Shown: positions 41,446 through 54,028, counted from the first letter of the stretch. The stretch is 64,000 nucleotides of DNA from Hevea brasiliensis (GCF_030052815.1 NC_079502.1:930001-994000); one strand, 5' to 3'. Numbers and translations are program-made. The notes: a model not told the origin generated them from the sequence alone.

Positions 41446-44400
41446 CAGCAAATGCTTTGAAGCAGTCAAAACTCTACCAATATTCTTGCATAGATTAACA
41501 ATTGGTCTAACAAGCAGAGACTCGGTATCTTGCAATATTCTTGCAGAAAATGACACTTGTGGGAGAGCATCGTCTTTATTTCCCATTTCGTCAATTGCGT
41601 AGGTGTCGCCACCCTTCTTCTAGAGCATATCATTTTTGCTTTCAACTGATTACGTTTCTCATCCACTGCCACTGCAATTAGCTAGTCAATTCCTCTCTCT
41701 CTCTCTCTCTCATTCTTGGAGGGAGAGCTTCAACTCTCCCCATCTATGGGTAGAATGTGAATAGGTTTGGGGGTTTTTTTTGTTTTTTTATTTTTAGATC
41801 CAGGTTTAAGGGGAGGGTTTTTCTTTTTCTTAATCTAAATGTGTTGCCGTCGTTCTTGGTGGAACTCCTGCGTAATGGCTTATGCGCAAGCTTCTTGTAG
41901 TTAGCTCAGTGGAAGGATGCAAATTTGCCGTGAGGAATGGTATCCCTGGGGTCAAAAAGCCAACCATTTGTTAAGGTCCGCGACTCTATAAGACACGGAT
42001 AGCAGATTGGGTTCTGACCTTCGTTCCTTCTGCCACTCGCTAAGATCGTTGATGTGCTTTTATGTATGCTATTGAGACCCTTTGCTGTCTGGTGACTTAA
42101 GAATATGGCTCTTAGTTTTAGAAGCTTCTGGTTTTCTTCAATTGTTTCACATGTCCAAGAGCTTTGTTAATGGTTGTCCAGACAGTAACGAGAGGAGTGG
42201 CTGTGGGAGCTTTTTTAATACTTGTCCAGCCTGTGATGAGAGGTGTGGCCTTAGGTGTTGTGGTTTTCCCCTGTTTGCTGTCCTTTGTCTAGCTACGCTT
42301 TTCAATGTTTGGGCTTATACCTTTTATTTTGAAGGCTAGTCCATGGCTCAATTTTTTTCTACTTTGTATGACGACTTTTATTGGGTGTCTCTATAGCCAA
42401 GGAATGTATTTCAAATCTTTTATCAATAAACCATTACCTTAGACAGAGACACAGAGAGCGAGAGAGAAAAAGAGAGAGAGAGAGAGACTCGGTCAATTCA
42501 CAAAAGCAAGTCTAAGCTATAGAGTATGCACAACTCCTTGCGAATGCAAGTAATTTTATTCAACAAACTTTATATTTTATTAATTAATGGCGTAATGGCC
42601 TTCATAAATTATTTCTAGTTACTACAATGATTAATTAGAGAACTAACATCTATATATTATCAAGCACCCATAGGTGCCAACAAACTGTTGTTTTTTGTTT
42701 CAAAGACTCTTGATTTGGCTTCATCAAGCATTACCATTCATATATATCCAATTCAACATTTCAAAGCTGTGATTTTACAATCAGAAAATTTGCCACACAA
42801 TAGCATACGTATGGATTATACGAAGCATTATCCACGGGCAAAATGATCTCCACCATTTGTAGTAAATGTGGCCTCGCACCAATTTTGGCTCAGAATTGAA
42901 CTGAAATTTACCCGATCATAACCAAGACAGAAACCGATGCATTCCACAAGTTAAAACCAACCATGAACCAACAAGGGAGGAGGCCAGTTATTGTTCCTCC
43001 CCATTGAACCAAAATCATCCATTCAGCCCATCGGTTCAAATTGTGAATTTTATTATTATTTTTTTAAAAAAAAATTCAAAATCTTGTTATGAATTGTAAG
43101 ATTGTCTCAGCCCGGAATGAATCAAAACCGAACTAGAAACGAACTAAAATTGCCCTGAAACTAGAATCATGAGACATCAAACCCCTCCCCAGTCCGGTTC
43201 AGGCTCCCCCACGCCCCAGCCACGAATCGGAACAGCTGGTTCCAACCTGTCAAGGATTATCGGAGAACACACACACATATATTTGCATTGTAAAGGCAAC
43301 TGAGCAACACAGCGAGCCATATAAGTTAAACCCAAGACTTCAAAACAGAAAATAAGACTTCAAGTCAACAATACTATTACAGTCGGTGAACAAGCAATAC
43401 ACAGCAGTACCAATTTCACAACCTGTCACTTGAGTACTGCCACTCCAAACATTTGATATGTATGGCAAGATTGAATATCAAAGTTTGAGTGCTCAATTAT
43501 GCATACGAATAGAAAGGAGAGGATGCTGGAAACGAATAGAATAGCAGGCAACAAAGAGGTGATTAATCATTCAAGCACACAACGACTAAACACCAGAGGA
43601 AAATGGGTGTTTCACCTGCACTAAATGTGAAAGATAAAAATAAAGGCACCAAGAAGTGATGCCCCGTGGAAACAGCAATTACAATGCAAACACCTTATGT
43701 TAAACAACTGACAATAGCATTCAGCTTGAACCCACTATTCAGCTTGAACCCGCTGAGTTACCAAGTGCCCACTGATAAAGATATCATGTCTTGTGTTTTA
43801 AGACCTAGAAAAATGAAAACCGATGAACCATCAAGTTGCATCAAATAATATTGGTCAATCAATTTAACTTAATTGAAGTTCCTAAAATTTGATTTTATGG
43901 CCTAATAACCAATAAGCCCAATTTATCATCTCAAGCTGCAAACAAGAACCTATAACACATAAAACCAAGTAACTTGGCCCATCCAAAGCAAATGTCAGAA
44001 GGCTAGCTAGATGTCATAGCAACATTTGTGTACTATCTCAGAAACCAACAATATATATTTAACTATCTTTTCTTATAATTTTAAATAATTTATTGATGTT
44101 AAAAATTAATTTAAAGATAAAAAAATTCTGTAATTAATAAATTTCAAAAGGCTAATAGAGTCTGAGTAAAAAATCAAATCAAAGCAGCTACACTCTAAAC
44201 ATGGAGCTGATAAAACTGCTGCTGATAGATGGCCTAACAGCTGCAGTTTTGATGGGTTTACCAAACAGGTTGGTTCACCTCTTTGGACATCACCTATTAG
44301 TTGAATCCAAAGTTAAATAAAAAAATCCTCAAATTAAAGTTCAAAAGGAAAGATAATATACAATCCAAGAAGGAAATGCTTAAAAATAAAACTGAATGTA

Positions 44401-44822
44401 TTAAAAAAGTATATCCTATAAAAAGTTATAATGCATAAGCAAGTCCATCTATTTCAGCAATGGCAATTTTTAAAATGAATTAACAAAATCCAAATAGAGA
44501 AACATTTCTAACGATGGGAATGGATTCAATATACTCTACTCAGCTAAAAGCCTAAATGGATTCATTTATTAGACAAAATTAAAATTCAGACTACTGAAAA
44601 CACAGTCAATTTGTTTCTATTCCTACATGAAGCATACAAATGTCCAACTTAGATAAGACAATCAAATCATGCATTTTCATCTCAATCAAAAGCATCAACG
44701 AAATTGATCATAAGAACCAAATTGAAACTTCTTTTTCAATCTGATTCATGTGCACAGAGATTGAACACATGCCAAAAAGAAAATTGGAGAGCTTCACTGT
44801 GGCATCTATACCAAGAAATAAC
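41446..44822. other. Intergenic, with short repeats
   Basis: No gene supported. (CT)n at 41693-41712 and (GA)n around 42450-42487 bracket a segment (41715-42450) that has an A-box-like TAGCTCAGTGG near 41905 and ends TATCAATAAACC, suggestive of a retroposon but unproven. 42890-43250 is dense in GAACC/GGTTC words like those of the hAT-like element at 9823 and may be a decayed relative; no ends were found. 44040-44160 is AT-rich. The last few hundred bases should hold the PPR gene's 3' untranslated region. Confidence 0.45.
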
Positions 44823-46559
44823 TCAAGCTTTAACACTTATTTCTTTCTCCAACCCCTCCCCCTCCAGCTCCTTAACTGCTCTTATAAGGCCTCTTGTGAT
44901 CCCATTTAGATGAAGACCATCCTCCTTCATTTTCTCCAACAGCTTCTCTGCTGTTTCCCAATCTAAGGCCTTTAAGCATAGAGATTGGATCAACTTATTG
45001 TACTCGTCTACATTAGGTTGGACCCCAAATTCCTTCATCTCTGCTAATAACTCCAAAGCTTTGTCAAATTGTTCAAGTTTGCAATAACCTCTAATAAGTG
45101 TATGGTAAGTCACAGGACTCAACTTAGAGTACTTCTTTTTGGCTTCAGAGAGTATTTTGCAAGCCTCCTCCATCTGACCACCACTTACATAACCACTCAT
45201 AATAACCGTATAAGTGAAAAGATCTGGTTTCAGTCCCCTCCTTTCCATCAAAATTTTCATCTCTATTGCCTCTTCCATATCTCCACACTTGGAATAACCA
45301 TTGATAATGGAATTGAAAACAGCATTTCCAGGAGGTGGCCCCTCATCAATCATCTTAGTTAGTAACATTTTTACCCCGTCAAAATCTTTGATCCTACACA
45401 AACCACGAATAACAGATGAAAAGGGCTTGATTGCATACTTCCGTGTTTCTCCAGAGAATGAATCCAACATATCCAAAGACAAATTGACTGTTTCATCTTT
45501 CTGTGAGAGCAAACTGATCAAAAAATTGACTGCAGACTGAGGTGGATGCTTTTTCTTCTCCTTTGCCAGCATATAAATCACATGGGCATCACTTGCCCTG
45601 CTCCCTTTACAAAACCAATTGATAATCTTACCAATTTTCTCACTGTCTGGCAGGGCTTCTGCATTGAGCATCTTCTCACAAACTGACCAAGCCCAGTCAA
45701 AAAAGGATCGCCTACTAAGGGCTTCAATTGTATAATAGTAGGTCTCTGAATCCGGGACACACCCAAAGTCCTCAAACTTGTTGAAAACCTCTAAAGCCGC
45801 CTTCCCTTTTCCCAGCTTCGAAAACAAAGCTATCAACCGATTAAGCATCTCCACATTCAGCACAACATTATCCTTCTTAGCAACCTCCATAATTAAATCC
45901 CACAATGCATATGCATCTTTCTTTCTAAGGTCACCACAAATAGCTCGAACAAGCACATCAACTACGTCGGTAGTCACATTGATATCTGGCTCCTTAATCG
46001 CCCACTTGAAAAACCTAATCAAATTATCACCCAAAACAAAAGGGGTTTCAAGCACTTTCATTAAAAACTCCTCGTGTAAATCCAAACCCATACCATCAAG
46101 ACTTGATTCTAAGGACCCGTCAGCAATACTCTGTAACAAAGACAACACATTCTCTAATTTCTCCATATCTATCTCATAAACCCCTCCCTCTTCTTTTCCA
46201 CCCTCACCTTCCTCAACTAAACCCCTAAAAAGCTGATCAGGCGTGCCAATGTTATCACTCACAGAAGCAAAATTCTCAAACTGGTAATCGCCATTTTCAC
46301 CTAAAGCCTGTGAAAACTGCTCTGATAAACCATCAGCATCTCCTTCAGAAGCAAAACTCTGGATTTGGGTATCACTATTTTCCCTGAAAAATGCTGAAGA
46401 ATCGTTCGCAGGGCCGAATTGGTCGACGTTCACGGACGAGTTTGAGAGAAATCTAAAGTTTGGATAAGGAAGCAAGGAAACCCTAACCTTGTCGGGGTTT
46501 CTGGTTACACCAAAATTCCGTGCCAACTGTTTGGATGTAGCAGCTATGGATCTCCACAT
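44823..46559 (-). CDS. Pentatricopeptide repeat protein, probably mitochondrial (At3g02650-like)
   Basis: Intronless frame of 578 codons. PPR proteins bind organellar RNA in a sequence-specific way and guide its processing, stability or translation. The N-terminus MWRSIAATSKQLARNFGVTR is rich in Ser and Arg with no acidic residues, as in mitochondrial presequences. A variable acidic stretch (about residues 45-150) is followed by P-type PPR units of about 35 residues, including NVEMLNRLIALFSKLGKG, ETYYYTIEALSRRS, AVFNSIINGYSKCGDMEEA, LFTYTVIMSGYVSGGQMEEA, VTYHTLIRGYCKLEQFDKAL and VDEYNKLIQSLCL (about 250-560). No E, DYW or SMR domain follows, so a C-to-U editing deaminase role is unlikely. Length and layout recall Arabidopsis At3g02650; this comparison is from memory. 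The frame is intact. Confidence 0.93.
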   Translation of the reverse strand: MWRSIAATSKQLARNFGVTRNPDKVRVSLLPYPNFRFLSNSSVNVDQFGPANDSSAFFRENSDTQIQSFASEGDADGLSEQFSQALGENGDYQFENFASVSDNIGTPDQLFRGLVEEGEGGKEEGGVYEIDMEKLENVLSLLQSIADGSLESSLDGMGLDLHEEFLMKVLETPFVLGDNLIRFFKWAIKEPDINVTTDVVDVLVRAICGDLRKKDAYALWDLIMEVAKKDNVVLNVEMLNRLIALFSKLGKGKAALEVFNKFEDFGCVPDSETYYYTIEALSRRSFFDWAWSVCEKMLNAEALPDSEKIGKIINWFCKGSRASDAHVIYMLAKEKKKHPPQSAVNFLISLLSQKDETVNLSLDMLDSFSGETRKYAIKPFSSVIRGLCRIKDFDGVKMLLTKMIDEGPPPGNAVFNSIINGYSKCGDMEEAIEMKILMERRGLKPDLFTYTVIMSGYVSGGQMEEACKILSEAKKKYSKLSPVTYHTLIRGYCKLEQFDKALELLAEMKEFGVQPNVDEYNKLIQSLCLKALDWETAEKLLEKMKEDGLHLNGITRGLIRAVKELEGEGLEKEISVKA

Positions 46560-47770
46560 CTCTCAGCTCTGCGTGTGTATGATAGAGTGAGCTCTGTGAA
46601 GCGTGAGTACCAGAAGGACAAAACCCTAGAATGGTATAAGGAGAGTGGAGAGGGCTTTTATCATTTGATCCTGCTAATGCAACGAAGGGTGTAATTTTTT
46701 AAAATAATTTAATTTCTTAATTTTTTTTATTTCATTAACTAAATAGGTAATTAAATAGTTTTGGTATTGACAGTAGTCAAATAAGAGAAATGGAGTCAAA
46801 CCCTAAATTAAGATTTGATAATCAATAAAATAATTTTTAAGATTAAATCATAATTACTTTTTTTTAATTTACAAAATTTTAATATCATAATTATTCATTA
46901 ATTTATTTATAAAATTTTTTAATATAATTTATTTTTTATTGAGACTTGAATTCATAATATAGAAAAATCAATCTCATTAGTAATTCATTTATTAAATTTT
47001 AATTTACAGTTTTATAATTTTTCTTATTTAACTAACCATAACGAGCGGCCCTTCTTCAATGGCTTCTGCTTTCCATTAATGGGAAAAGAAAATCTTATCT
47101 CTACAAGTCTCACCCAAAGTTGAGCATTTTACATGACAACTTCTTATTGGCATTAAAGCAGCTCTTAAGGGGGGTTTTGGATGAAATTTGTATCTGAAGT
47201 TGGGTTAATTATACAATGCACGCACTAGACAATAGTGTTCTCTTAAATGCAAATTTTTATCTTTTCTATGTTTATAGGGGTTAAGACTTATGATTTTATA
47301 TGGATGGAGCATATGCTCCAAGAGCATACAATAATTTCTTATGAAGTTGAGATTGAGTAGCACCTTTTTTTCAACCATAAAATGGCATATTGCATTTGGT
47401 CTTCGTCTCCCTTGTGTCTTAATTACTATTTTGTTGATGTGGATAACATGACTCACTTATTTAGTCTGAGACATTGATTTTTTAGAACTCTTTGCAATGT
47501 TATTGTGGTTAATCTGAAAAGCTTGAAATAATATCATTTTTAACGGGGTTGAGTTATTTGTTGTATTATTTGTAGCAGTTCATAATTCTAAATAGTACTA
47601 TTTGGGGTCTATCAGTTTTCTTTCAATAAAGTTTCTCTACTTTAGCTCTCATTTTAGTCAAAGTTTTTCCGATGGCTATCCATTGCCTTTTAGGGTAGGG
47701 GATGACAATATCTCAGGCATCTCCTCCAGCCAATCTAGGGTTCTCTCCCCTACCTAGTTTTGGAGTGTAT
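46560..47770. other. Intergenic region upstream of the PPR gene
   Basis: The first ~150 bp is presumably the PPR promoter and 5' untranslated region. 46690-47040 is AT-rich. No gene or bounded repeat was identified from there to the Gypsy-type sequence at 47771. Confidence 0.45.
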
Positions 47771-49080
47771 TGTCACGACCCAATTCAAGAGTCGGACCAT
47801 GGAATCTAGTCGCGACAAAGTTGGTATTAGAGCTTAGACTCTAGATTCATGGGAAAGTGTATATCTAAAGTTGTCATATGTAGAGTATAGGATCCTGTTT
47901 TGTTATTTTTTGTAATTCCTTATTTCTAGATTTTGAGTTATTCCTAGGGTAGTGTAAGAGTGCTTCAGTTTAGTGTCTCAGTTTTCGTGGAGTACATGGT
48001 GAGGTGAATTAGAGTTAGCAGATGTGTTGAGGTCTGTCAGGGAAATACGTACTCCAAGGAATGCTGTGTTATGGTCAATATGGGGCTAACGATGTGCCTA
48101 TCTAGTGCAAAGCACGAGTACTTAAAGGTGAGTTATGATAGCATAGCTGCCCTAGATGGGAATGAGGTACCACTACTAGCAGTCATCAGTGGATAGCCCA
48201 ATTAGAGTAAGTTGTGGCATCAATAAGTTAAAGAGAGATAAGACGTCAAGAAACCTGGTCTATTGGGACGTACCATAGTAATTGTGCAATGTTCTCGATG
48301 TTTATGCTATAAGCTACAGATTATAGTATCAACATAAGATTATTATGTAGAGTTGCATGCTTTTCTACGGTGCTCCATAATGAGGGTGTTTGCAGACAGC
48401 CTCTATTTTGGTACAGTTATGCCAGAATAGAGTTTTATTTCTGCAAAGGTGTTGGAAACTCCTAGTTAGGGGTTTAAAGCTCTTGAGCTAAAACATCAAA
48501 GGTCATAATCAAGTGGTAATTAGAGTCAGTGACTCGGTTACCCTAGCATAAGCTAGAGTTATATCAGGAGTTACCATAAGACTAGAAGTTTTAGTTTAGT
48601 TGCAAAGTAAAAGTAACACCTATAGATTGAGACCAATTGGTCTTTGGTATGGAATCTTGGACAATTTTTGCATTACGATGGAGGTTTTGCCTAAAGTTTA
48701 GTAAGAATAGTATATTCTTTGTGTGTCAGCTAGGTGCAAAGTATAACCTTGCTGCCTAAAGGAGATCAGGGGCTAGGAATAATGTTCATAGCCTGTGAGA
48801 TGATATTTTAGGGAATTTTAGAGTATGATAAGAGAGTAGATAGCCTTATATAGCATGGCAATGTAGTCGATGTAGTACCTTTCCTACTATCAGATGTGCT
48901 ACAGAGTATGATAATGTCCTTCAAGAGAGATAACAGATTGCTATTAGTGTTGGTGACTAATTGAATGGCATCCCGGTTAGGACTGTAAGCTGTGATACAG
49001 AGTTGTTAGTTCAAGTACCATAAAGAGGACACAAATCCCACTATAGGGATCATAAGTAATAAGATCATGATGTATGTAAA

Positions 49081-49304
49081 TGTAACGATCGGGCTCCAAC
49101 CACTAGAGGAATTGTCCGCTTTGGCCATAAGCCTGACGATTTTATCCCATAGGTGGAATGGAGAACTTCCTAGAAGATCACCCATCCTAGGATTTCTCTC
49201 AAGCGAGCACGCTTAACCCTGGAGTTCTTCCAACTCTCCAGGCCATTCCACCAAAAGGCGCCTCTAGTGATTAGTTCCCCCAGACCATCTTCGTGCTTTG
49301 CCGA
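49081..49304 (-). repeat. Inverted partial Cassandra LTR
   Basis: Reverse complement of the forward LTR, missing about the first 25 bases of U3 and an internal ~30-bp A/T-rich piece. It joins the next LTR head to head at CCGATGTAAGG, making a palindrome of about 220 bp per arm. Confidence 0.85.
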
Positions 49305-49584
49305 TGTAAGGTCTCTTAGGCAAATCCCACATCGGCAAAGCACGGAGATGGTCTTGGTTTCAAAAAGTAATGATATATAGGATAGGGGAACTAATCACTA
49401 GAGGCGCCTTTTGGTGGAATGGCCTGGAGAGTTGGAAGAACTCCAGGGTTAAGCGTGCTCGCTTGAGAGAAATCCTAGGATGGGTGACCTCCTGGGAAGT
49501 TCTCCATTCCACCTATGGGTCAAAACCGTGAGGCTTATGGCCAAAGCGGACAATTCCTCTAGTGGTTGGAGCCCGATCGTTACA
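49305..49584 (+). repeat. Cassandra 5' LTR (forward)
   Basis: 280 bp, TGTAAGGTCTC to CGATCGTTACA, followed two bases later by the primer-binding site. Confidence 0.85.
49441..49505 (+). promoter_or_regulatory. 5S-rRNA-derived segment (Pol III internal promoter) in Cassandra LTR
   Basis: Contains GGTTAAGCGTGCTCG (A-box region of 5S genes) and GGATGGGTGACCTCCTGGGA (C-box), in 5S order and spacing. In known Cassandra elements this part of the LTR can recruit RNA polymerase III. Copies are also at about 49807-49872 (forward, one C-box change) and about 49160-49222 (inverted). This is not a functional 5S rRNA gene, because the 5' half of 5S is absent. Confidence 0.8.
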
Positions 49585-49667
49585 ATTGGTATCAGAGCCG
49601 CTAGCATGTCCTCTTGGGCGATGATGGGGCAAACCTCAGTGAGGACGCTGAGTCCCGAAAAGGGGGG

Positions 49668-49947
49668 AGAAAGGTCCCTTAGGCAAATCCCACATTGGCA
49701 AAGCACGGAGATAGTCTTGGGTTCAAAAAGTAATAATATATAAGATGGGGAAACTAATCACTAAAGGCGCCTTTTGGTAGAATGGCTTGGAGAGTTGGAA
49801 GAACTCCAGGGTTAAGCGTGCTCGCTTGAGAGAAATCCTAGGATGGGTGACCTCCTGAGAAGTTCTCTATTCCACCTATGGGACAAAACCGTGAGGCTTA
49901 TGGCAAAAGCGGATAATTCCTCTAGTGGTTGGAGCCCGATCGTTACA
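49668..49947 (+). repeat. Cassandra 3' LTR (forward)
   Basis: About 280 bp, directly after the polypurine tract. Its first bases have changed (AGAAAGGTCCC against TGTAAGGTCTC). It ends CGATCGTTACA beside the GTAAA duplication. Confidence 0.8.
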
Positions 49948-52900
49948 GTAAAGCTTTTGAGTTAATGATAGGTTTGGGTACACAGTACCTTAAGTTTGGT
50001 TACTTAAGTTGAAATGAGAAAATAGAATCCCTATAAATCTCCATCTCAAATAGTAAAGGATAGTCTGTAGTCTAATGGGCAAGAATAGAGATTACGTAGT
50101 GAATGTTCAACTACTATTTCCTGAGTTCCTCCTTAGCTTCTTATTGCTCAAAATAAGAGTATACTCCAAGTAAAAGAAAGGATAAACACAAAAGTTAGCA
50201 TAGATAAATCATAGAATAAGTATATATATAGAAGAAGTGCAAAAGAGAAAGAAAAAATAGTTAGTTTAGATGCAAAAAGAAATAACACGAATGCCGGTGG
50301 AAGTGCTAACTAGAGTGGTCAGAGGATCAATTCAGAGTAACATTGAAGTGTAGATGACTTATTAGAAATAGTAAAAAGGTACAAGTTTCTGACATGATAG
50401 TCAGGTCAAGAAAGATAATTGAGCTAAAGAATAAAATAGTCAAAGTTTGACTTTGGGTAAAATAAAGGAGTTGGCTAAAGAACAAATTGAAATGCCCAAA
50501 TTAGGAAAAGATTAGGAAGAGTAGAGTCAAGATACAGAGGAGGCAAATGCAGTTCTAGAAAAGGTAAATGAGGTAAATAGAAAATTAAAGGTAAAGAGCT
50601 TAGAAAAGGATGACATTAGGGGAAACTTTTATCAAGGTATAGAACCTAGAAATATAGAACTCAGGGCAAGTCGTAAATGGTGCAGTGTTAGAAGCCAGAA
50701 CATGGAGCTCAAAGTTATAGGATCTGAAATAGGCTTTGTCTATTTTCTATTCCCATGATAGAATGAGGGGCACTGGGACAAGGAATTTTTAGATTATTAA
50801 TAATATGAGAAAAGTTAAGTGAGGTATGCAACCAAAGCAGGTAGTATCTATAGGGTATGCTATGGTAACTTGAATTGTCTTATCAGACAAAGAAGCAAAG
50901 TCAATAGGAGTAAGTTGAATAAAAGTCAACCGAAGGAATCCAAATATGCATGATAGAAAGGAATGAGGGATAATGGCATAGAGGTTTAATGTTAGAATTC
51001 AGAATAATGAGACCTAGAGTCTGTAATTGAAGTTAAGCAGGTATTTTCAGTGTGACCAACAGGATAATTATGAAAGAAAATATGAATAATAGTATGATAA
51101 TATGTAGCAGAACCCTAGTAAAGGTCAGGATATGACAAGATAAGCATAGATATAATTAAAAGTTATTAGGAAGTACATGGATTAGAGGAGTGATTATTGG
51201 TAAGATTGGAATAGATCTAAAAGAATCTGTTAGTGCTTTATCTTCAAGAATATAACCAAGTATAAGGAGTATTAGAAAAATAATAATAAGTATGGAGGAC
51301 AAATAGAAAATAAAAAGGGATTGTAAATTCCAAGATGATATGTCAGATGGAACAACAGTACAACAAAGGGTAGGTACAGCTGATATCTTATAATAAAGCA
51401 CAATAATTGTAAAGAAATGATGAAATGAAAAGGAAGACTAAGGGGTATGAGCTAAACATTGTTTATCAAACAATAGTGTACTATAAATTATAAGAGAACA
51501 TCTTTCCTTCTTTCCAAATTAGCTTGTGTTTCAGTTCTAAGAGATTGTGTTAAGAAGGGAGGCTGTGTCAAGGTGACCCAATTAATTGAGAATTTAATGG
51601 GCACTAGTATGTACACAATCTCCTAAGGCGAAAATGATGGTAAGTATCAAGAATGAAGGAGGATCAAGAGATGTGGCTATATCAAGGAGAAGGAATGCGT
51701 AAGGTATTGTGTCAGGGATTATGATAGAACACATGTTTACCATTTCCCTGTTAGTTCAAGTGGAACTTTTAGGTTTAAGGATACGTATCTAACCATGAAG
51801 AGTAATTCTATACAAAGGATAGTAGGGAATGATAATATTTCAATGGTCAAGTTAAGAAGGAGGAACAGGAAAAATCAACAATGGTGAATTGCCTATGTCC
51901 TATAATATGAGTGGTAAGTTAGTACGATAGTATGATGCTAGGTAGTGGATTGGTGGGAACAAATCTCAGAGTTAAAATTTTTGGAAGTAATGGAGTTAAC
52001 AATTAAGTTAGGACTAAGAAATAAAAAGGTTACCGTTAATGCTGATGAGATGAATATCTTTAAAGAAAAAGGCACAAGGTGAGAAAGGGCTAAAAAGAAT
52101 GATATGAGAGGGACACTAAGGGACTAGTTGTAACATCCTCCCGGTAGCAATTCCGCACAGTCTACTGTTCCGGTGACCGGTGTCGGTCCGGACAGCTAGA
52201 ACGTCCGAAAAAATATTTAAATCAAAGTGAGGGACCATAATTAACTCAAATATTAATGAGAAAAATTTAGTAAAAATTTTAGAAATAAAATACAGTTAAG
52301 TCAAAAGAGCCGGTGCCCAAGCGATGGGTAACCAGAGGTAAGTTGCGGTTCTCGCAACGAGGAGCCCTAGACCCGGGGAAAAAATTATAAAATAATTTTT
52401 GGGACTCCAGAGAAGGGTTATTGAGGTTCCCATGGCATTAGAATGCCAAGAAAATACCTAGAAAAATTTTTCAATCGGTACAGACAATTTTGACCCGTTA
52501 AGCCAAACAGAGGGCATTTTGGTCATTTCGCCTTCCGAGGTGATTTTTGGCCGACTTGCCCAGTTGAGTAAATAATTAATATAACATAAAATATGAATAA
52601 AAATTACTAGAAATCAAATTGAAAATGATTAGTGGAGGAAAGGAAAGAAAATGAAGAAAAAGCTCAATTATGACATCTTGATGATGTCATTTACAAATTG
52701 TGACCAATCACAAATAAGCTACCATTTGACTAAACTATTAAAAGACATAAATGAAGACCAAAATAACACAAATTACAGCAGCCATTCTTCTTCTTCTTCT
52801 TCCCCAAAACGTGACTCTTCCCATCTCCCTCCATTGATGAGCTTGGCAAGCTCATGAAACCCTAAACTCCCACCATATTTCCTTGAGTTCCCAACACTAA

Positions 52901-54028
52901 ATTTTACCCTAGAACCTTGCTTAATATTTTGGGAGCTAAAAGAGGAGAAGAAATTGAAGTTTTGGGTTGGCTTGGATTTAAGCTACAAGAGGTTAGTGCA
53001 CTATATATCAAAAACTCTTTAATTTCATGCATAGGAACTTGAATTTAGCAAGAATTTGTAAATTAAGTGGATGAAATTTATGTATATGTACTCCATAAAT
53101 TTCGGCTGCCCTAGGGAGAAATAGGATTGAGTGTTTTTGAATGGACTTGGAATAAATTAGCAATCATGAATAAAGTATATAAACATAAGGAAATGAGTTA
53201 GTTAGTCAACTAGGGTAACTTGTACAAAATCTTGAATTTGAGCTAGGGTTTTGGGAGTAAAGTGTGGACTTGGATTATGAATTGATTAGAGAACATTTTA
53301 ATGGTCAAATTGTGACCATTTTAGGTAGATTGACCAACAAATGGACTGAAAAATGAGATTGCAAAGTGAGGTTGCAAACTGCCCTAGGACAGCAGCATAG
53401 GGACTGAAAATTCAGTCCCTTTGCACTGCCATAACTTGGGCTGTGCTAGTCCAATTGGTGTTTGGCCAATTGGACATGAAACTAGGCTTATAATGGCACA
53501 TTTTTGCTGAAGAAACCATGCCCAAAAGACCAAAGCAAGAGGACCAAAACTTGGCCCCAATCCGGAACCCTGAAACTGCCTCTGCAGAATTGACCAAATG
53601 AACAGTAACTGTTCATTTGGCTATAACTCACTGTAGATTTGGTCAATTGGCCTGAAATTTTTACAGCAACAAGTTAAGACATAGACAAACAACTTTCATG
53701 AAGGAACCTACCCCAAATTATGGCCAGAACCCATTCAACCAAGTGACTCAAGTTACTGTTCATGCACTGTAGATATGGTAAATTTCTGCAGAATGCATAT
53801 CCGGACAGCTTGGGTTTTTGAGCCATATCTGGAGCTACAAAACTCCAAATGGAGTGATTCAAAAAAGGAAATTCAACTAGACAAAATAAGGAACAACTTT
53901 CATGTTTTACATTTCTTCAAATTCCAACAGTAACAGTGTCCAATGGAACAGTGAAGTTGACTCACCAAAACTGAAAAATCTGCTCCTTTGGTTTAATGCT
54001 TGGAAATGGTATTAACACTTAATGCCAA

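Larger units (their letters stand above)
49081..49947 (+). mobile_element. Cassandra-type TRIM with an extra inverted LTR
   Basis: An 867-bp unit flanked by the perfect 5-bp duplication GTAAA (49076-49080 and 49948-49952). Order: an inverted, partial LTR (49081-49304); a forward LTR (49305-49584); a primer-binding site TGGTATCAGAGC (49587-49598); about 80 bp of interior with a polypurine tract AAAAGGGGGGAGAA; and a second forward LTR (about 49668-49947). The LTRs contain a 5S-rRNA-derived block, the hallmark of Cassandra TRIMs, and nothing is encoded. Both outer ends of the unit are the same LTR end, TGTAACGATCG reading inwards from each side. That is abnormal for an integrated retrotransposon. 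Confidence 0.85.
47771..52128 (+). mobile_element. Gypsy-type internal region, non-coding, interrupted
   Basis: Begins with a short LTR-end-like stretch (TGTCACGACCC ... GTCGCGACA, 47771-47817) and a primer-binding site TGGTATTAGAGC at 47822-47833. The next ~3.4 kb (less the TRIM at 49081-49947) is related in the opposite orientation to 58710-62012 of the Tekay-like element. Shared words include AGAGTATAGGAT, TTTCGTGGAGTACA, GATTATTATGTAGAG-like and TACCCTAGCAT.AGCTAGAGTTA. No open frame or gag/pol motif is visible. Its 5' LTR is otherwise missing, and the LTR at 52129 interrupts it on the right. Confidence 0.65.

Noticed and set aside
49441..49505. A 5S rRNA gene
   Set aside because: Only the 3' half with A-box and C-box is present, inside repeated LTRs beside a retrotransposon primer-binding site. 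It is a Cassandra-type derived sequence.
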